Positions 32,831 to 39,711 of a stretch of 39,711 nucleotides of DNA are shown in pieces. A model generated the notes under the pieces. That model did not search any database, was not told where the DNA came from, and saw only the letters and a program-made list of their open reading frames with translations. Made by a program: the position numbers and the translations under genes. How positions within the stretch are numbered: the first letter of the stretch is position 1; each line of letters opens with the position of its first letter. The DNA comes from Rhodobacterales bacterium 32-66-9. Lineage in GTDB: Bacteria > Pseudomonadota > Alphaproteobacteria > Rhodobacterales > Rhodobacteraceae. Location: the NCBI GenBank assembly GCA_002280405.1, contig NCDY01000004.1, positions 1 to 39,711 on the forward strand. Direction: 5' to 3'.

Positions 32831-34559
32831 TCTCGGCGGCCTCGACAGCGGCATTTGCCGGGGCCTCAGCCTGGGCCTTGCCCGCACCTTCCTCGGCCAT
32901 CACCGTATCCAGCCCGACCTCCAGCTTGCGCAGGATGCGGGCCCTGTCCTTTTCGGTTGGCTGGAACGAGAGCGCGCGCCGCCACTGGAACCGAGCCTCG
33001 AGCCTGCGGTCGTTCATCCAGTAGACGTCACCCAGATGGTCGGTGACGATGGGATCGACCGGCTCGAGGAGCGAGGCACGCTCCATCGGTAGCAGCGCCT
33101 CGGCATAGCGGCCAAGCTTGAAATAGGCCCAGGCGAGACTGTCGATGATGTAGCCCTGTTCCGGGTCACCCGCCACGGCCTTCTCGATCATGCCAAGAGC
33201 TTCGTCAAGCTTCTCTCCGCGGTCCACCAGGCCATAGCCGAGATAGTTCAGCACTTGCGGCTGGGTCGGGTTCAACTCCAGCGCCCGGCGGAAGTCAGCT
33301 TCGGCCGCCGCCCAGTCCTTGGACTGCTCGCTGACGATGCCGCGATAGAAATACAGGACCCAGTCTTCGGTGTTCGAGGCCTTGGTCAAGTCGATGGCCG
33401 CAGTGTAGGCCTGTTTCGCCTCGTCAAACCGCTCTGCGCCGCGCAGCATGTCGCCAAGCGCGAACTGCACGTTGGCGAGACCGCTGTTGGCACGGGCCAG
33501 GGCCTGCAGCGCCTCGATCGCGGCGTCGGCCTTGCCCTGTGAGCGCAGCGCCCCGGCCCGGCCGATTTCTGCGGTCACGAAGGCAGGGTCGTCCGCGGGA
33601 AAAGCGGTATAGGTCTGGGTTGCCAGATCGTATTGGCCGAGTTCCTTCAGCACATCTGCCGTCAGCAGAAGCGCGTCGGAAAGTTCCGGTCGCAAATAGC
33701 CCGCAATGCGCAGGTGAAGGAGCGTGTAGACCGGGTCCGCCTGGCCGTTCAAGGCGGTCGAGATCGTGTAGAACACTTCGGCAATCCCGTCGCGGGCGGT
33801 CCCGACGGTGTCGAAGGGAATCGGCTCGCCCGCCTGCAAGCGGCGGCGGACCGCATCGACGATCGGGTCGGGCGAGGTGCCGAACGAACGGTCGAGCAGA
33901 GCGATGGCCTCGGCGTTGCGCTCCAGCTGGCTCAGGATCTGCGCACGGGCAAAGACGCCGCGCCGCATCATCACGATGGGGCCGGCGGCCTTGCCCGAAA
34001 GGATGTTGTCCGCGCCTTCGAAATCCCCGACCGAAGCCAGCGCAAGGGCCTTGTGGTAGTAGCCGAAAGCCTCATACCCCTTGGTCCTGGTCACCGCGTC
34101 GAAAGCCTGGATCGCTTCGGACATCTTGCCCTCGCCGACCTTGGCCCAGGCCAGGATCAACTGGTTCGCCAGGTCGCCTGCATCGCGCCCTGCCCCGGAT
34201 GCGGCTTGGATACCGGCATAGTCCTCGCGCTTCGCCTTGTCGGCAAGCAGAACAAGGTCGGCAAGCTGGCTGGGTTCGCCCGCGACGGCGCTGCGCATCC
34301 GGGCGGCATCGATGGCGAGCGCAAAGTTTCCGACACCGACCTGGGCCAGGATCGCCCCGTCCAGCAGCGTCGGGTTGGCGGAATCGGCGAGGATCGCCTT
34401 GCCGAACCAGCCGGCTGCCGCGCGGAAGTCGTTCTCGCTTTCGGCGATCCGGGCAGCGAGATAGGCCCCGGTGTCGATGTCGCTGTTGGCGTAAAGCGGA
34501 TTACCCAGCGTCGCCGCCAGCGCAAGGGCGGTCAAGGTGCGGGAAAGGACAGAACGCAT
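32820..34559 (-). CDS. Exported tetratricopeptide-repeat protein
   Basis: This 579-residue protein has a signal peptide of about 24 residues ([24 protein letters not shown]) and many TPR units. The clearest are in the C-terminal half: [28 protein letters not shown], then [22 protein letters not shown] and [17 protein letters not shown] (parts). TPR proteins hold protein partners; this one is probably periplasmic or outer-membrane attached. ATG 34559 was chosen because AGGAG lies seven bases upstream. It overlaps ispE, with which it is linked in related genomes as far as I recall. Confidence 0.85.
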   Translation of the reverse strand: MRSVLSRTLTALALAATLGNPLYANSDIDTGAYLAARIAESENDFRAAAGWFGKAILADSANPTLLDGAILAQVGVGNFALAIDAARMRSAVAGEPSQLADLVLLADKAKREDYAGIQAASGAGRDAGDLANQLILAWAKVGEGKMSEAIQAFDAVTRTKGYEAFGYYHKALALASVGDFEGADNILSGKAAGPIVMMRRGVFARAQILSQLERNAEAIALLDRSFGTSPDPIVDAVRRRLQAGEPIPFDTVGTARDGIAEVFYTISTALNGQADPVYTLLHLRIAGYLRPELSDALLLTADVLKELGQYDLATQTYTAFPADDPAFVTAEIGRAGALRSQGKADAAIEALQALARANSGLANVQFALGDMLRGAERFDEAKQAYTAAIDLTKASNTEDWVLYFYRGIVSEQSKDWAAAEADFRRALELNPTQPQVLNYLGYGLVDRGEKLDEALGMIEKAVAGDPEQGYIIDSLAWAYFKLGRYAEALLPMERASLLEPVDPIVTDHLGDVYWMNDRRLEARFQWRRALSFQPTEKDRARILRKLEVGLDTVMAEEGAGKAQAEAPANAAVEAAENGN

Positions 34560-34687
34560 GGGCATCTCCTACCGTGGCCAGTGGAAGCTAGCCCGCCGGA
34601 TGCGGTGGCGCAATGTGGCCGGGCCATGCAGAGCGGTCGCGCCACCGAGATTCGGACAAGCTTTCGTGAGTCGCGCCCCTTGACGCG

Positions 34688-36334
34688 TCACATATTGGGG
34701 TAGTTCGGTCCGCCGCCGCCCATCGGGGTGGTCCAGACGATGTTCTGCGACGGGTCCTTGATGTCGCAGGTCTTGCAGTGGACGCAGTTCTGGAAGTTGA
34801 TCCGAAACGTCGCGGCCGCGCCTTCGCCCAGCACTTCGTAGACGCCCGCCGGGCAATAGCGCTGGGCCGGTTCGGCGAACTTCGGCAGATTGACGGCGAT
34901 GGGGACCGAAGGGTCCTTCAGCACCAGGTGCGGCGGTTGCGCCTCGTCGTGGTTGGTGAAGGAGAATGCCACGTTGGTCAGCCGGTCAAAGGACAGCTTG
35001 CCATCGGGCTTGAGGTAGTCGATGGGCGCGAAGTCCTTGGCGAGGCCGGTGGCGGCGGCATCGGTTTTCTTGTGGCGAAGGGTGCCGAAGGCGGTAAGGC
35101 CGATGCTGTTCAGCCACATGTCAAGGCCGCCGCCGATGAGGCTGGCAGTCAGGCCGTAGCGCGACCAGAGCGGCTTCACGTTGCGGACCTTCCTCAGGTC
35201 CTTCCCGATGGCCCCGGTGCGCACGTCGGTCTCGTAGGCCGTGAGTTCATCCCCCGCGCGCCCGGCCGTGATGGCGGCATGGGCGGCCTCGGCGGCGGCC
35301 TTGCCCGAGAGCATGGCGTTGTGGTTGCCCTTGATCCGGGGGACGTTCACCAGTCCCGCCGAGCATCCAAGCAAAGCCACACCCGGCGCGACCATCTTCG
35401 GGATCGACTGCCAGCCGCCTTCGCTGATCGCGCGGGCACCATAGGCCACACGCTTGCCGCCCTGCAGAAGCTCGGCCACCATCGGGTGGTGCTTGAAGCG
35501 CTGGAACTCCATGTAGGGGTAGAGGTGGGGGTTCGCATAATTCAGGTGGACCACGAAGCCCACATAGACCTGATTGTTTTCAAGGTGATAGATGAACGAC
35601 CCGCCCCCGGCGTTCTTGCCAAGGGGCCAGCCCATCGTGTGGGTGACGGTCCCCTCGCGGTGCTTGGCCGGGTCGATTTCCCAGATTTCCTTCATGCCGA
35701 GGCCGAATTTCTGCGGGCAGTGGCCTTTGGAAAGCTGGTATTTCTCGATCACCTGCTTGGCCAGGCTGCCGCGCACGCCTTCGGACAGGAAGACATACTT
35801 GCCGCGCAGTTCCATGCCGGGCTCGTAGGACGGGCCGGGCTCACGCGTTGCCGGGTCGCGGCCGAATTCGCCGGCGACGACGCCGACGACCTTGTCATCC
35901 TGGAACACAAGTTCCGAGCAGGCCATGCCCGGGAAGATCTCGACGCCCAGCCCTTCGGCGACGCCCGCCATCCAGCGGCAGACATTGGCCATCGAGACGA
36001 TGTAGTTGCCGTGATTGCTCATCAGGGGCGGCATCGGCCAGTTCGGGATGCGGACCTTGCCAGCGGGGCCAAGGACGTAGAAGTTGTCTTCCCTGACTTC
36101 GGTCTTGATCGGCGCATCCATCCTGCGCCAGCCGGGCAGCAGCGCATCAAGGCCCGACGGGTCCAGCACCGCGCCTGACAGGATATGCGCGCCGACTTCA
36201 GAGCCTTTCTCCAGCACCACGACCGACCGATCCGGGTCCAGCTGCTTCAGCCGGATCGCGGCAGACAGGCCCGCAGGCCCGGCGCCGACGATCACGACGT
36301 CATAGTCCATCTTCTCGCGCTGGATCGCAGTCAT
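34688..36334 (-). CDS. Electron-transfer flavoprotein-ubiquinone oxidoreductase
   Basis: This 548-residue membrane-associated enzyme passes electrons from ETF (fatty-acid and amino-acid oxidation) to ubiquinone. The FAD-binding GAGPAG is at 17-22. The family-specific parts GAHILSGAVLDPSGLDALLPGW and GNHNAMLSGKAAAEAAH are visible. The C-terminal 4Fe-4S cysteines are in RYCPAGVYE and CVHCKTCDIKDP. ATG 36334 has GGAAGGA upstream; an earlier ATG at 36376 adds a Pro/Gly-rich stretch and is unlikely. It stands alone, divergent from greA. Confidence 0.96.
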   Translation of the reverse strand: MTAIQREKMDYDVVIVGAGPAGLSAAIRLKQLDPDRSVVVLEKGSEVGAHILSGAVLDPSGLDALLPGWRRMDAPIKTEVREDNFYVLGPAGKVRIPNWPMPPLMSNHGNYIVSMANVCRWMAGVAEGLGVEIFPGMACSELVFQDDKVVGVVAGEFGRDPATREPGPSYEPGMELRGKYVFLSEGVRGSLAKQVIEKYQLSKGHCPQKFGLGMKEIWEIDPAKHREGTVTHTMGWPLGKNAGGGSFIYHLENNQVYVGFVVHLNYANPHLYPYMEFQRFKHHPMVAELLQGGKRVAYGARAISEGGWQSIPKMVAPGVALLGCSAGLVNVPRIKGNHNAMLSGKAAAEAAHAAITAGRAGDELTAYETDVRTGAIGKDLRKVRNVKPLWSRYGLTASLIGGGLDMWLNSIGLTAFGTLRHKKTDAAATGLAKDFAPIDYLKPDGKLSFDRLTNVAFSFTNHDEAQPPHLVLKDPSVPIAVNLPKFAEPAQRYCPAGVYEVLGEGAAATFRINFQNCVHCKTCDIKDPSQNIVWTTPMGGGGPNYPNM

Positions 36335-36615
36335 CGCTTGTCCTTCCCCGGGCGGCCCCGGCCTGCCCCGAAACACTGGCTTCTTGCGGCGTCCCTGTTG
36401 CCGGAACGAGGACCCGAGGTCAACCGTGACGCAACATCATGGCGACTGGACCCGGGCCTGCCGCAGCGGTCTGTCTTGCCGGCGACAGGGTGCCGCCTGC
36501 ACGCGGCATGCCCCCTTGCAATTCGGGGCTTCATCGGGTGAGGTGGAACCGAGCAAAGCCCGAAGTCATGGATCGAGCCCCGATCCGTGACTTCTTCTTT
36601 TACTGTGGAACGCCG

Positions 36616-37086
36616 ATGGAAAAGATTCCGATGACCCGGCGCGGGTTCGACGCGCTGGAAGCCGAATTGAAGCAGCTGAAGACGGTCGACCGTCCGGCGA
36701 TCATCCGGGACATCGCCGAAGCGCGCGAGCACGGCGACCTGTCAGAGAACGCCGAATATCACGCTGCCCGCGAAAAGCAGGGCTTCATCGAAGGCCGGAT
36801 CAAGGAGTTGGAAGGGACGCTGTCCCTGGCAGAGGTCATCGACCCGACAAAACTGTCCGGTCCCGTCAAGTTCGGCGCGACCGTCACCCTGGTCGACGAG
36901 GACAGCAATGAGGAAAAGACCTATCAGATCGTCGGCGAGACCGAGGCCGAGATCGAGAACGGGCTTCTCAACATGCGCTCTCCGCTGGCCCGCGCCTTGA
37001 TCGGGAAAGAGGAAGGGGATTCCGTCGATGTGAAGACCCCGGGCGGGACTCGAAGCTATGAGATCCTCAAGATTCGCTACGTCTGA
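36616..37086 (+). CDS. greA: Transcription elongation factor GreA
   Basis: This 156-residue protein is of normal GreA length. The N-terminal coiled coil contains the catalytic acidic tip [22 protein letters not shown] (part) and the C-terminal FKBP-like domain ends [22 protein letters not shown]. It restarts stalled RNA polymerase by RNA cleavage. ATG 36616 ([10 protein letters not shown]) is the family start; the open frame to 36439 is not conserved. About 280 bases separate it from the ETF oxidoreductase and hold no visible gene. Confidence 0.97.
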   Translation: MEKIPMTRRGFDALEAELKQLKTVDRPAIIRDIAEAREHGDLSENAEYHAAREKQGFIEGRIKELEGTLSLAEVIDPTKLSGPVKFGATVTLVDEDSNEEKTYQIVGETEAEIENGLLNMRSPLARALIGKEEGDSVDVKTPGGTRSYEILKIRYV

Positions 37087-37101
37087 TCCGGGGGCGTCCT
37101 G

Positions 37102-38139
37102 GTGAAACCGGTCAAGGACCCGCCCAAGAACGACAGCAGCCTCGGTGCCGGTCCTCTGGCCCGGCTGAACGATCCGCCAAACCGGGGGATCGAGGTCGCT
37201 GGTGCCGGCCTGAGCCTGTTCTGGATCATCCTGATCCTGGTCTATGTGCTGATCGCTCCGCCCGGCAGCGAGACGCGCAGCTTGGGTCTGGTGGTGACAT
37301 CGCTGATGGTCTTTCTGCCCATCGCGCTGATCTGGGCGGTCGTCGTCACGCTGCGGTCGATCCGCGAGCTGCGGGCAGAGGCCAGGCGGCTGCAGGCCAC
37401 GCTCGATGCCATGCGGTCTAGCCATGTTCAGGCGCAGTCGCAGGCCCAACCGTTCGGCCTGAAGCCGTCGGTGGAAAGCAAGATCGACGAAATCGCGGCT
37501 TCGACCATCGAGGCGCAGACCGTGCCAGCGACCTTCACCTCGCGGCGGGATGCCGCGCTGTCGGTGCCCTCCGTGGACCACAAGGCGGCATTGGTGACGC
37601 CGCAAGCCGACCCGACACCGGAAGAGCCGACCCTTGCGCTTGGCACCCCGGCCGAGGATTTCCGCCCGCCGCTGCCGGTCACGACTCTCATCCGCGCCTT
37701 GCAGTTCCCGGAGACGCCCGAGGACAAGGAAGGTTTCCGTGCCCTCCGGCTGGCGCTGGAGGATCGGACCTCGGCCAAGCTGATCCGCGCGGCGCAGGAC
37801 GTTCTGACGCTCCTCAGCCAGGATGGCATCTACGTCGACGATCTGCAGCCCGACCTGTGCCGCCCCGAACTTTGGCGGCGCTTTGCGGCGGGCGAACGCG
37901 GTCGGTCGATCGCGGCGCTGGGCGGCATCCGTGACCGGGGGTCTCTGGCGCTGACGGCGGCGCGGATGAAGGCGGACCCGGTCTTCCGCGATGCCGCGCA
38001 CCATTTCCTGCGCGCCTTCGACAAGACCTTCGCCGCTTTCGAGCCAAACGCCACGGATGCCGAGCTTGCCGATCTGTCCGATACCCGAACGGCGCGGGCC
38101 TTCATGCTGTTCGGGCGGGTGACGGGGACGTTCGATTAG
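37102..38139 (+). CDS. Conserved two-TM membrane protein, function unknown
   Basis: This 345-residue protein starts with GTG, 15 bases after greA. Two membrane helices lie at about 37-53 and 62-84 (LFWIILILVYVLIAP, LVVTSLMVFLPIALIWAVVV), then a short coiled coil (RSIRELRAEARRLQATLDAM). A Pro/Thr-rich linker follows, and a helical C-terminal domain from about 190 (LIRALQFPETPEDKEGF, FRDAAHHFLRAFDKTF). I do not recognise a named family; similar proteins seem to occur beside greA in Rhodobacterales, from memory. Confidence 0.75.
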   Translation: MKPVKDPPKNDSSLGAGPLARLNDPPNRGIEVAGAGLSLFWIILILVYVLIAPPGSETRSLGLVVTSLMVFLPIALIWAVVVTLRSIRELRAEARRLQATLDAMRSSHVQAQSQAQPFGLKPSVESKIDEIAASTIEAQTVPATFTSRRDAALSVPSVDHKAALVTPQADPTPEEPTLALGTPAEDFRPPLPVTTLIRALQFPETPEDKEGFRALRLALEDRTSAKLIRAAQDVLTLLSQDGIYVDDLQPDLCRPELWRRFAAGERGRSIAALGGIRDRGSLALTAARMKADPVFRDAAHHFLRAFDKTFAAFEPNATDAELADLSDTRTARAFMLFGRVTGTFD

Positions 38140-38178
38140 ACCGGCTGGCGGAACGTTTCGCATGTCGTCCCGCGCTGC

Positions 38179-38199
38179 AAGGGAACGAGTTTCCTTTTT
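38179..38199 (+). terminator. Weak terminator-like hairpin after the membrane protein gene
   Basis: AAGGGAA pairs with TTTCCTT (one G-T pair) across a CGAG loop and runs into five T residues. It lies 40 bases after the stop of the membrane protein gene and inside a larger inverted repeat (CTGGCGGAAC at 38145-38154 with GTTCCGCCAG at 38232-38241). Confidence 0.4.
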
Positions 38200-38286
38200 G
38201 GCCGGGGCATGCCGCGGGGGGATGAAACCCTGTTCCGCCAGGCGTATGTTGGTGGAAAGTCTGTAGTCCAACCGAAGAGGTTTGCA

Positions 38287-38943
38287 ATGGCCATCCGCAT
38301 CAACGACATCGCCCCCGACTTCACTGCCGAGTCCACGGCCGGCACGATCCGGTTCCACGACTGGCTGGGCGACAGCTATGGCATCATCTTCAGCCACCCG
38401 CGCGACTTTACCCCGGTCTGCACGACCGAATTCGCCGCCGTGGCGCAGCTTGCCCCGGAATGGGCCAAGCGCAGGACCAAGGTGATCGGCGTGTCGGTCG
38501 ACAGCGTCGAGGATCACGGCAAGTGGAAGCGCGACATCGAGGCCTTTGGCGGTGCGCCGGCAGACTTCCCGATCATCGACGACACCAGCCTGACGGTGGC
38601 CAAGGCCTATGACATGCTGCCCGCCGACCATTATCTGCCGACCGAGGGGCGGACGCCGGCGAACTCGGCCACGGTGCGGACGGTCTATATCGTCGGACCG
38701 GACAAGAAGATCCGGTTGTCGATGACCTATCCGATGTCGATCGGGCGCAACTTCGCGGAAATCCTGCGCGCACTGGACGCGGTGCAGAAGACCGATGGCG
38801 TGCCGCTGGCGACTCCCGCGAACTGGGTGCCGGGGCAGGACGTGATCGTTGCGCTGGCGCTGAACAACGACCAGGCGAAAGAACGGTTCGGCGATCTGGA
38901 CATCAAGCTGCCCTATCTGCGTTTTGCCAAGTCTCCGGTTTAA
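38287..38943 (+). CDS. 1-Cys peroxiredoxin (Prx6 type)
   Basis: This 218-residue thiol peroxidase reduces peroxides. The peroxidatic Cys45 is in PRDFTPVCTTE and is the only cysteine, so it is a one-cysteine enzyme that needs an outside reductant. The Prx6-type C-terminal part is present (TPANWVPGQDVIVALAL). ATG 38287 (MAIRINDIAPDF) has GAAGAGG upstream; the open frame to 38209 is not conserved. A short hairpin (CAGGCG, ATC, CGCCTG at 38961-38975) follows the stop. Confidence 0.95.
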   Translation: MAIRINDIAPDFTAESTAGTIRFHDWLGDSYGIIFSHPRDFTPVCTTEFAAVAQLAPEWAKRRTKVIGVSVDSVEDHGKWKRDIEAFGGAPADFPIIDDTSLTVAKAYDMLPADHYLPTEGRTPANSATVRTVYIVGPDKKIRLSMTYPMSIGRNFAEILRALDAVQKTDGVPLATPANWVPGQDVIVALALNNDQAKERFGDLDIKLPYLRFAKSPV

Positions 38944-39083
38944 GCGGTCCGCCCATTAAACAGGCGATCCGCCTGAAATGCAGGCGTAGAAAAGGTCGGG
39001 CACCGGGGACGGGCCCGGCCCTTTCGCATGAGCGGCGATCCGGTTTGCCGGTCCGGGCGCGGGGTCCCTACAACGGGTGCACC

Positions 39084-39711
39084 ATGCCGCGCGATCACCT
39101 TGTCCTTCCCTTGCAGAGCCAGCGGGCCTTTGGCCAGGCCTACGTGTGGCTGACCACAGCCGGGCCGGTGACGCGGCTGGCGGACCTGCGGCAGGAAGGT
39201 TCGGCGCGGGCGATGCTGCCCCGATCCGCGCCGGAGCGGCCGGAGGTGGTGTTTCTGAACACTTCGGGCGGGCTTACGTCGGGCGACCGGATCGGCTTTG
39301 CGCTGACCCTCGGGGCGGGAGCGAAGGCGCAGGCAACGACACAGACGGCCGAGCGCGCCTATCTGGCACTGCAGGGGCCTGCGGGGCTGACCGTGTCGAT
39401 GGATGCGGGTGCGGGTGCGGACCTTGTCTGGTTGCCGCAGGAGACGATCCTGTTCGAGGGCTCGGATCTGGAGCGACGGACGGAGATCCACCTAGGTGCC
39501 GGCGCGTCCTGCCTGATGCTGGAGTGCGTGGTGCTTGGGCGGCGCGCGATGGGCGAGAGGCCCCGCGCGGCGCGGCTGTTGGATCGGCGCAGGGTGACGC
39601 TATGCGGACGGCCCTTGTGGGTCGAGAATGTGGCGCTGGATCGGGGCGCGCTGGCGGTTGCCGATGGCGCGGCTGTGCTGGACGGAGGCGCGGCCTTTGC
39701 GACGCTGGCGG
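39084..39711 (+). CDS. ureD: Urease accessory protein UreD (N-terminal part)
   Basis: The frame runs off the window end with 209 codons visible. The UreD pattern is clear: VVFLNTSGGLTSGDRIGFAL, AQATTQTAERAY, LVWLPQETILFEGSDLERRTEI (part) and MLECVVLGRRAMGE. UreD helps insert nickel into urease and usually heads the ureDABCEFG operon, which probably follows outside the window. There is no strong ribosome-binding site at this ATG, so the start is moderately sure. Confidence 0.93.
   Translation, partial: MPRDHLVLPLQSQRAFGQAYVWLTTAGPVTRLADLRQEGSARAMLPRSAPERPEVVFLNTSGGLTSGDRIGFALTLGAGAKAQATTQTAERAYLALQGPAGLTVSMDAGAGADLVWLPQETILFEGSDLERRTEIHLGAGASCLMLECVVLGRRAMGERPRAARLLDRRRVTLCGRPLWVENVALDRGALAVADGAAVLDGGAAFATLA

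Noticed and set aside
34778..36178. Long plus-strand open frame of 466 codons opposite the ETF-ubiquinone oxidoreductase
   Set aside because: It is antisense to a fully recognisable gene, has no known domain, and long antisense frames are expected in GC-rich DNA.
36742..38631. Minus-strand open frame of 629 codons across greA, the membrane protein and the peroxiredoxin
   Set aside because: It is antisense to three genes with clear family signatures and is rich in Arg, Gly and Gln without domain pattern.
1..39711. CRISPR array, insertion sequence, prophage or tRNA gene
   Set aside because: No spaced direct repeats, transposase or integrase frames, or cloverleaf-like sequences were noticed by eye on either strand.

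Overview
The window looks like a GC-rich chromosome segment of an alphaproteobacterium of the order Rhodobacterales (Rhodobacter/roseobacter-like). The evidence is the FlaF-FlbT pair behind a flagellin gene, the dense ATGA/TGATG gene overlaps, and the mixture of flagellar type III genes with MotE-like and DUF1217-type genes on both strands. Protein similarities were judged by eye; no database search was possible. No tRNA, rRNA, CRISPR array or insertion sequence was seen.

Layout. (1) 1-2865: the end of a sugar dehydrogenase, an alpha-ketoglutaric semialdehyde dehydrogenase and a GntR/FadR-type regulator. This looks like a non-phosphorylative pentose/galactose oxidation operon. (2) 2933-9063: flagellar genes. 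fliK-flgD are on the minus strand. A rod-binding FlgJ-like gene and flgN lie opposite them, followed by flagellin-flaF-flbT-DUF1217. (3) 9064-12913: a gene-free stretch of about 700 bp, a soluble GAF histidine kinase, a 2OG-Fe(II) dioxygenase and a LysE-type exporter, none of them a standard flagellar part. (4) 12906-31807: the core basal body and export genes. fliI (-) stands opposite flgB-flgC-fliE-fliQ-flgF-flgG-flgA-flgH-fliL1 (+). A ten-gene minus-strand run follows (fliL2, coiled-coil protein, motE-like, motA, large periplasmic TPR protein, lytic transglycosylase, flhA, fliR, flhB, fliJ-like), and fliF-fliH-fliN-fliP (+) stands opposite it. (5) 31979-39711: housekeeping genes, namely ispE with a TPR protein, ETF-ubiquinone oxidoreductase, greA, a membrane protein, a 1-Cys peroxiredoxin and the start of ureD.

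How it works together. FliF, FliH, FliI, FliN, FliP, FliQ, FliR, FlhA and FlhB make the MS-ring, export gate and ATPase. FlgB/C/F/G, FliE, the rod-binding protein and the lytic transglycosylase build the rod through the wall. FlgA and FlgH serve the P and L rings, and FliK and FlgD the hook. Flagellin with FlaF and FlbT makes the filament, and MotA with accessory proteins is the stator. fliG, fliM, flgE, flgI, flgK, flgL and motB are not in the window. CtrA-like boxes lie in front of several of these units.

Most notable points: the flagellin gene has lost its conserved C-terminal D0 end through an apparent out-of-frame deletion whose old Phe-Arg-stop is still visible in another frame; the flagellin leader carries two tandem terminator-like hairpins before the start codon; and motA is coupled to a 718-residue periplasmic protein of unknown function next to a MotE-like gene, with no motB present.
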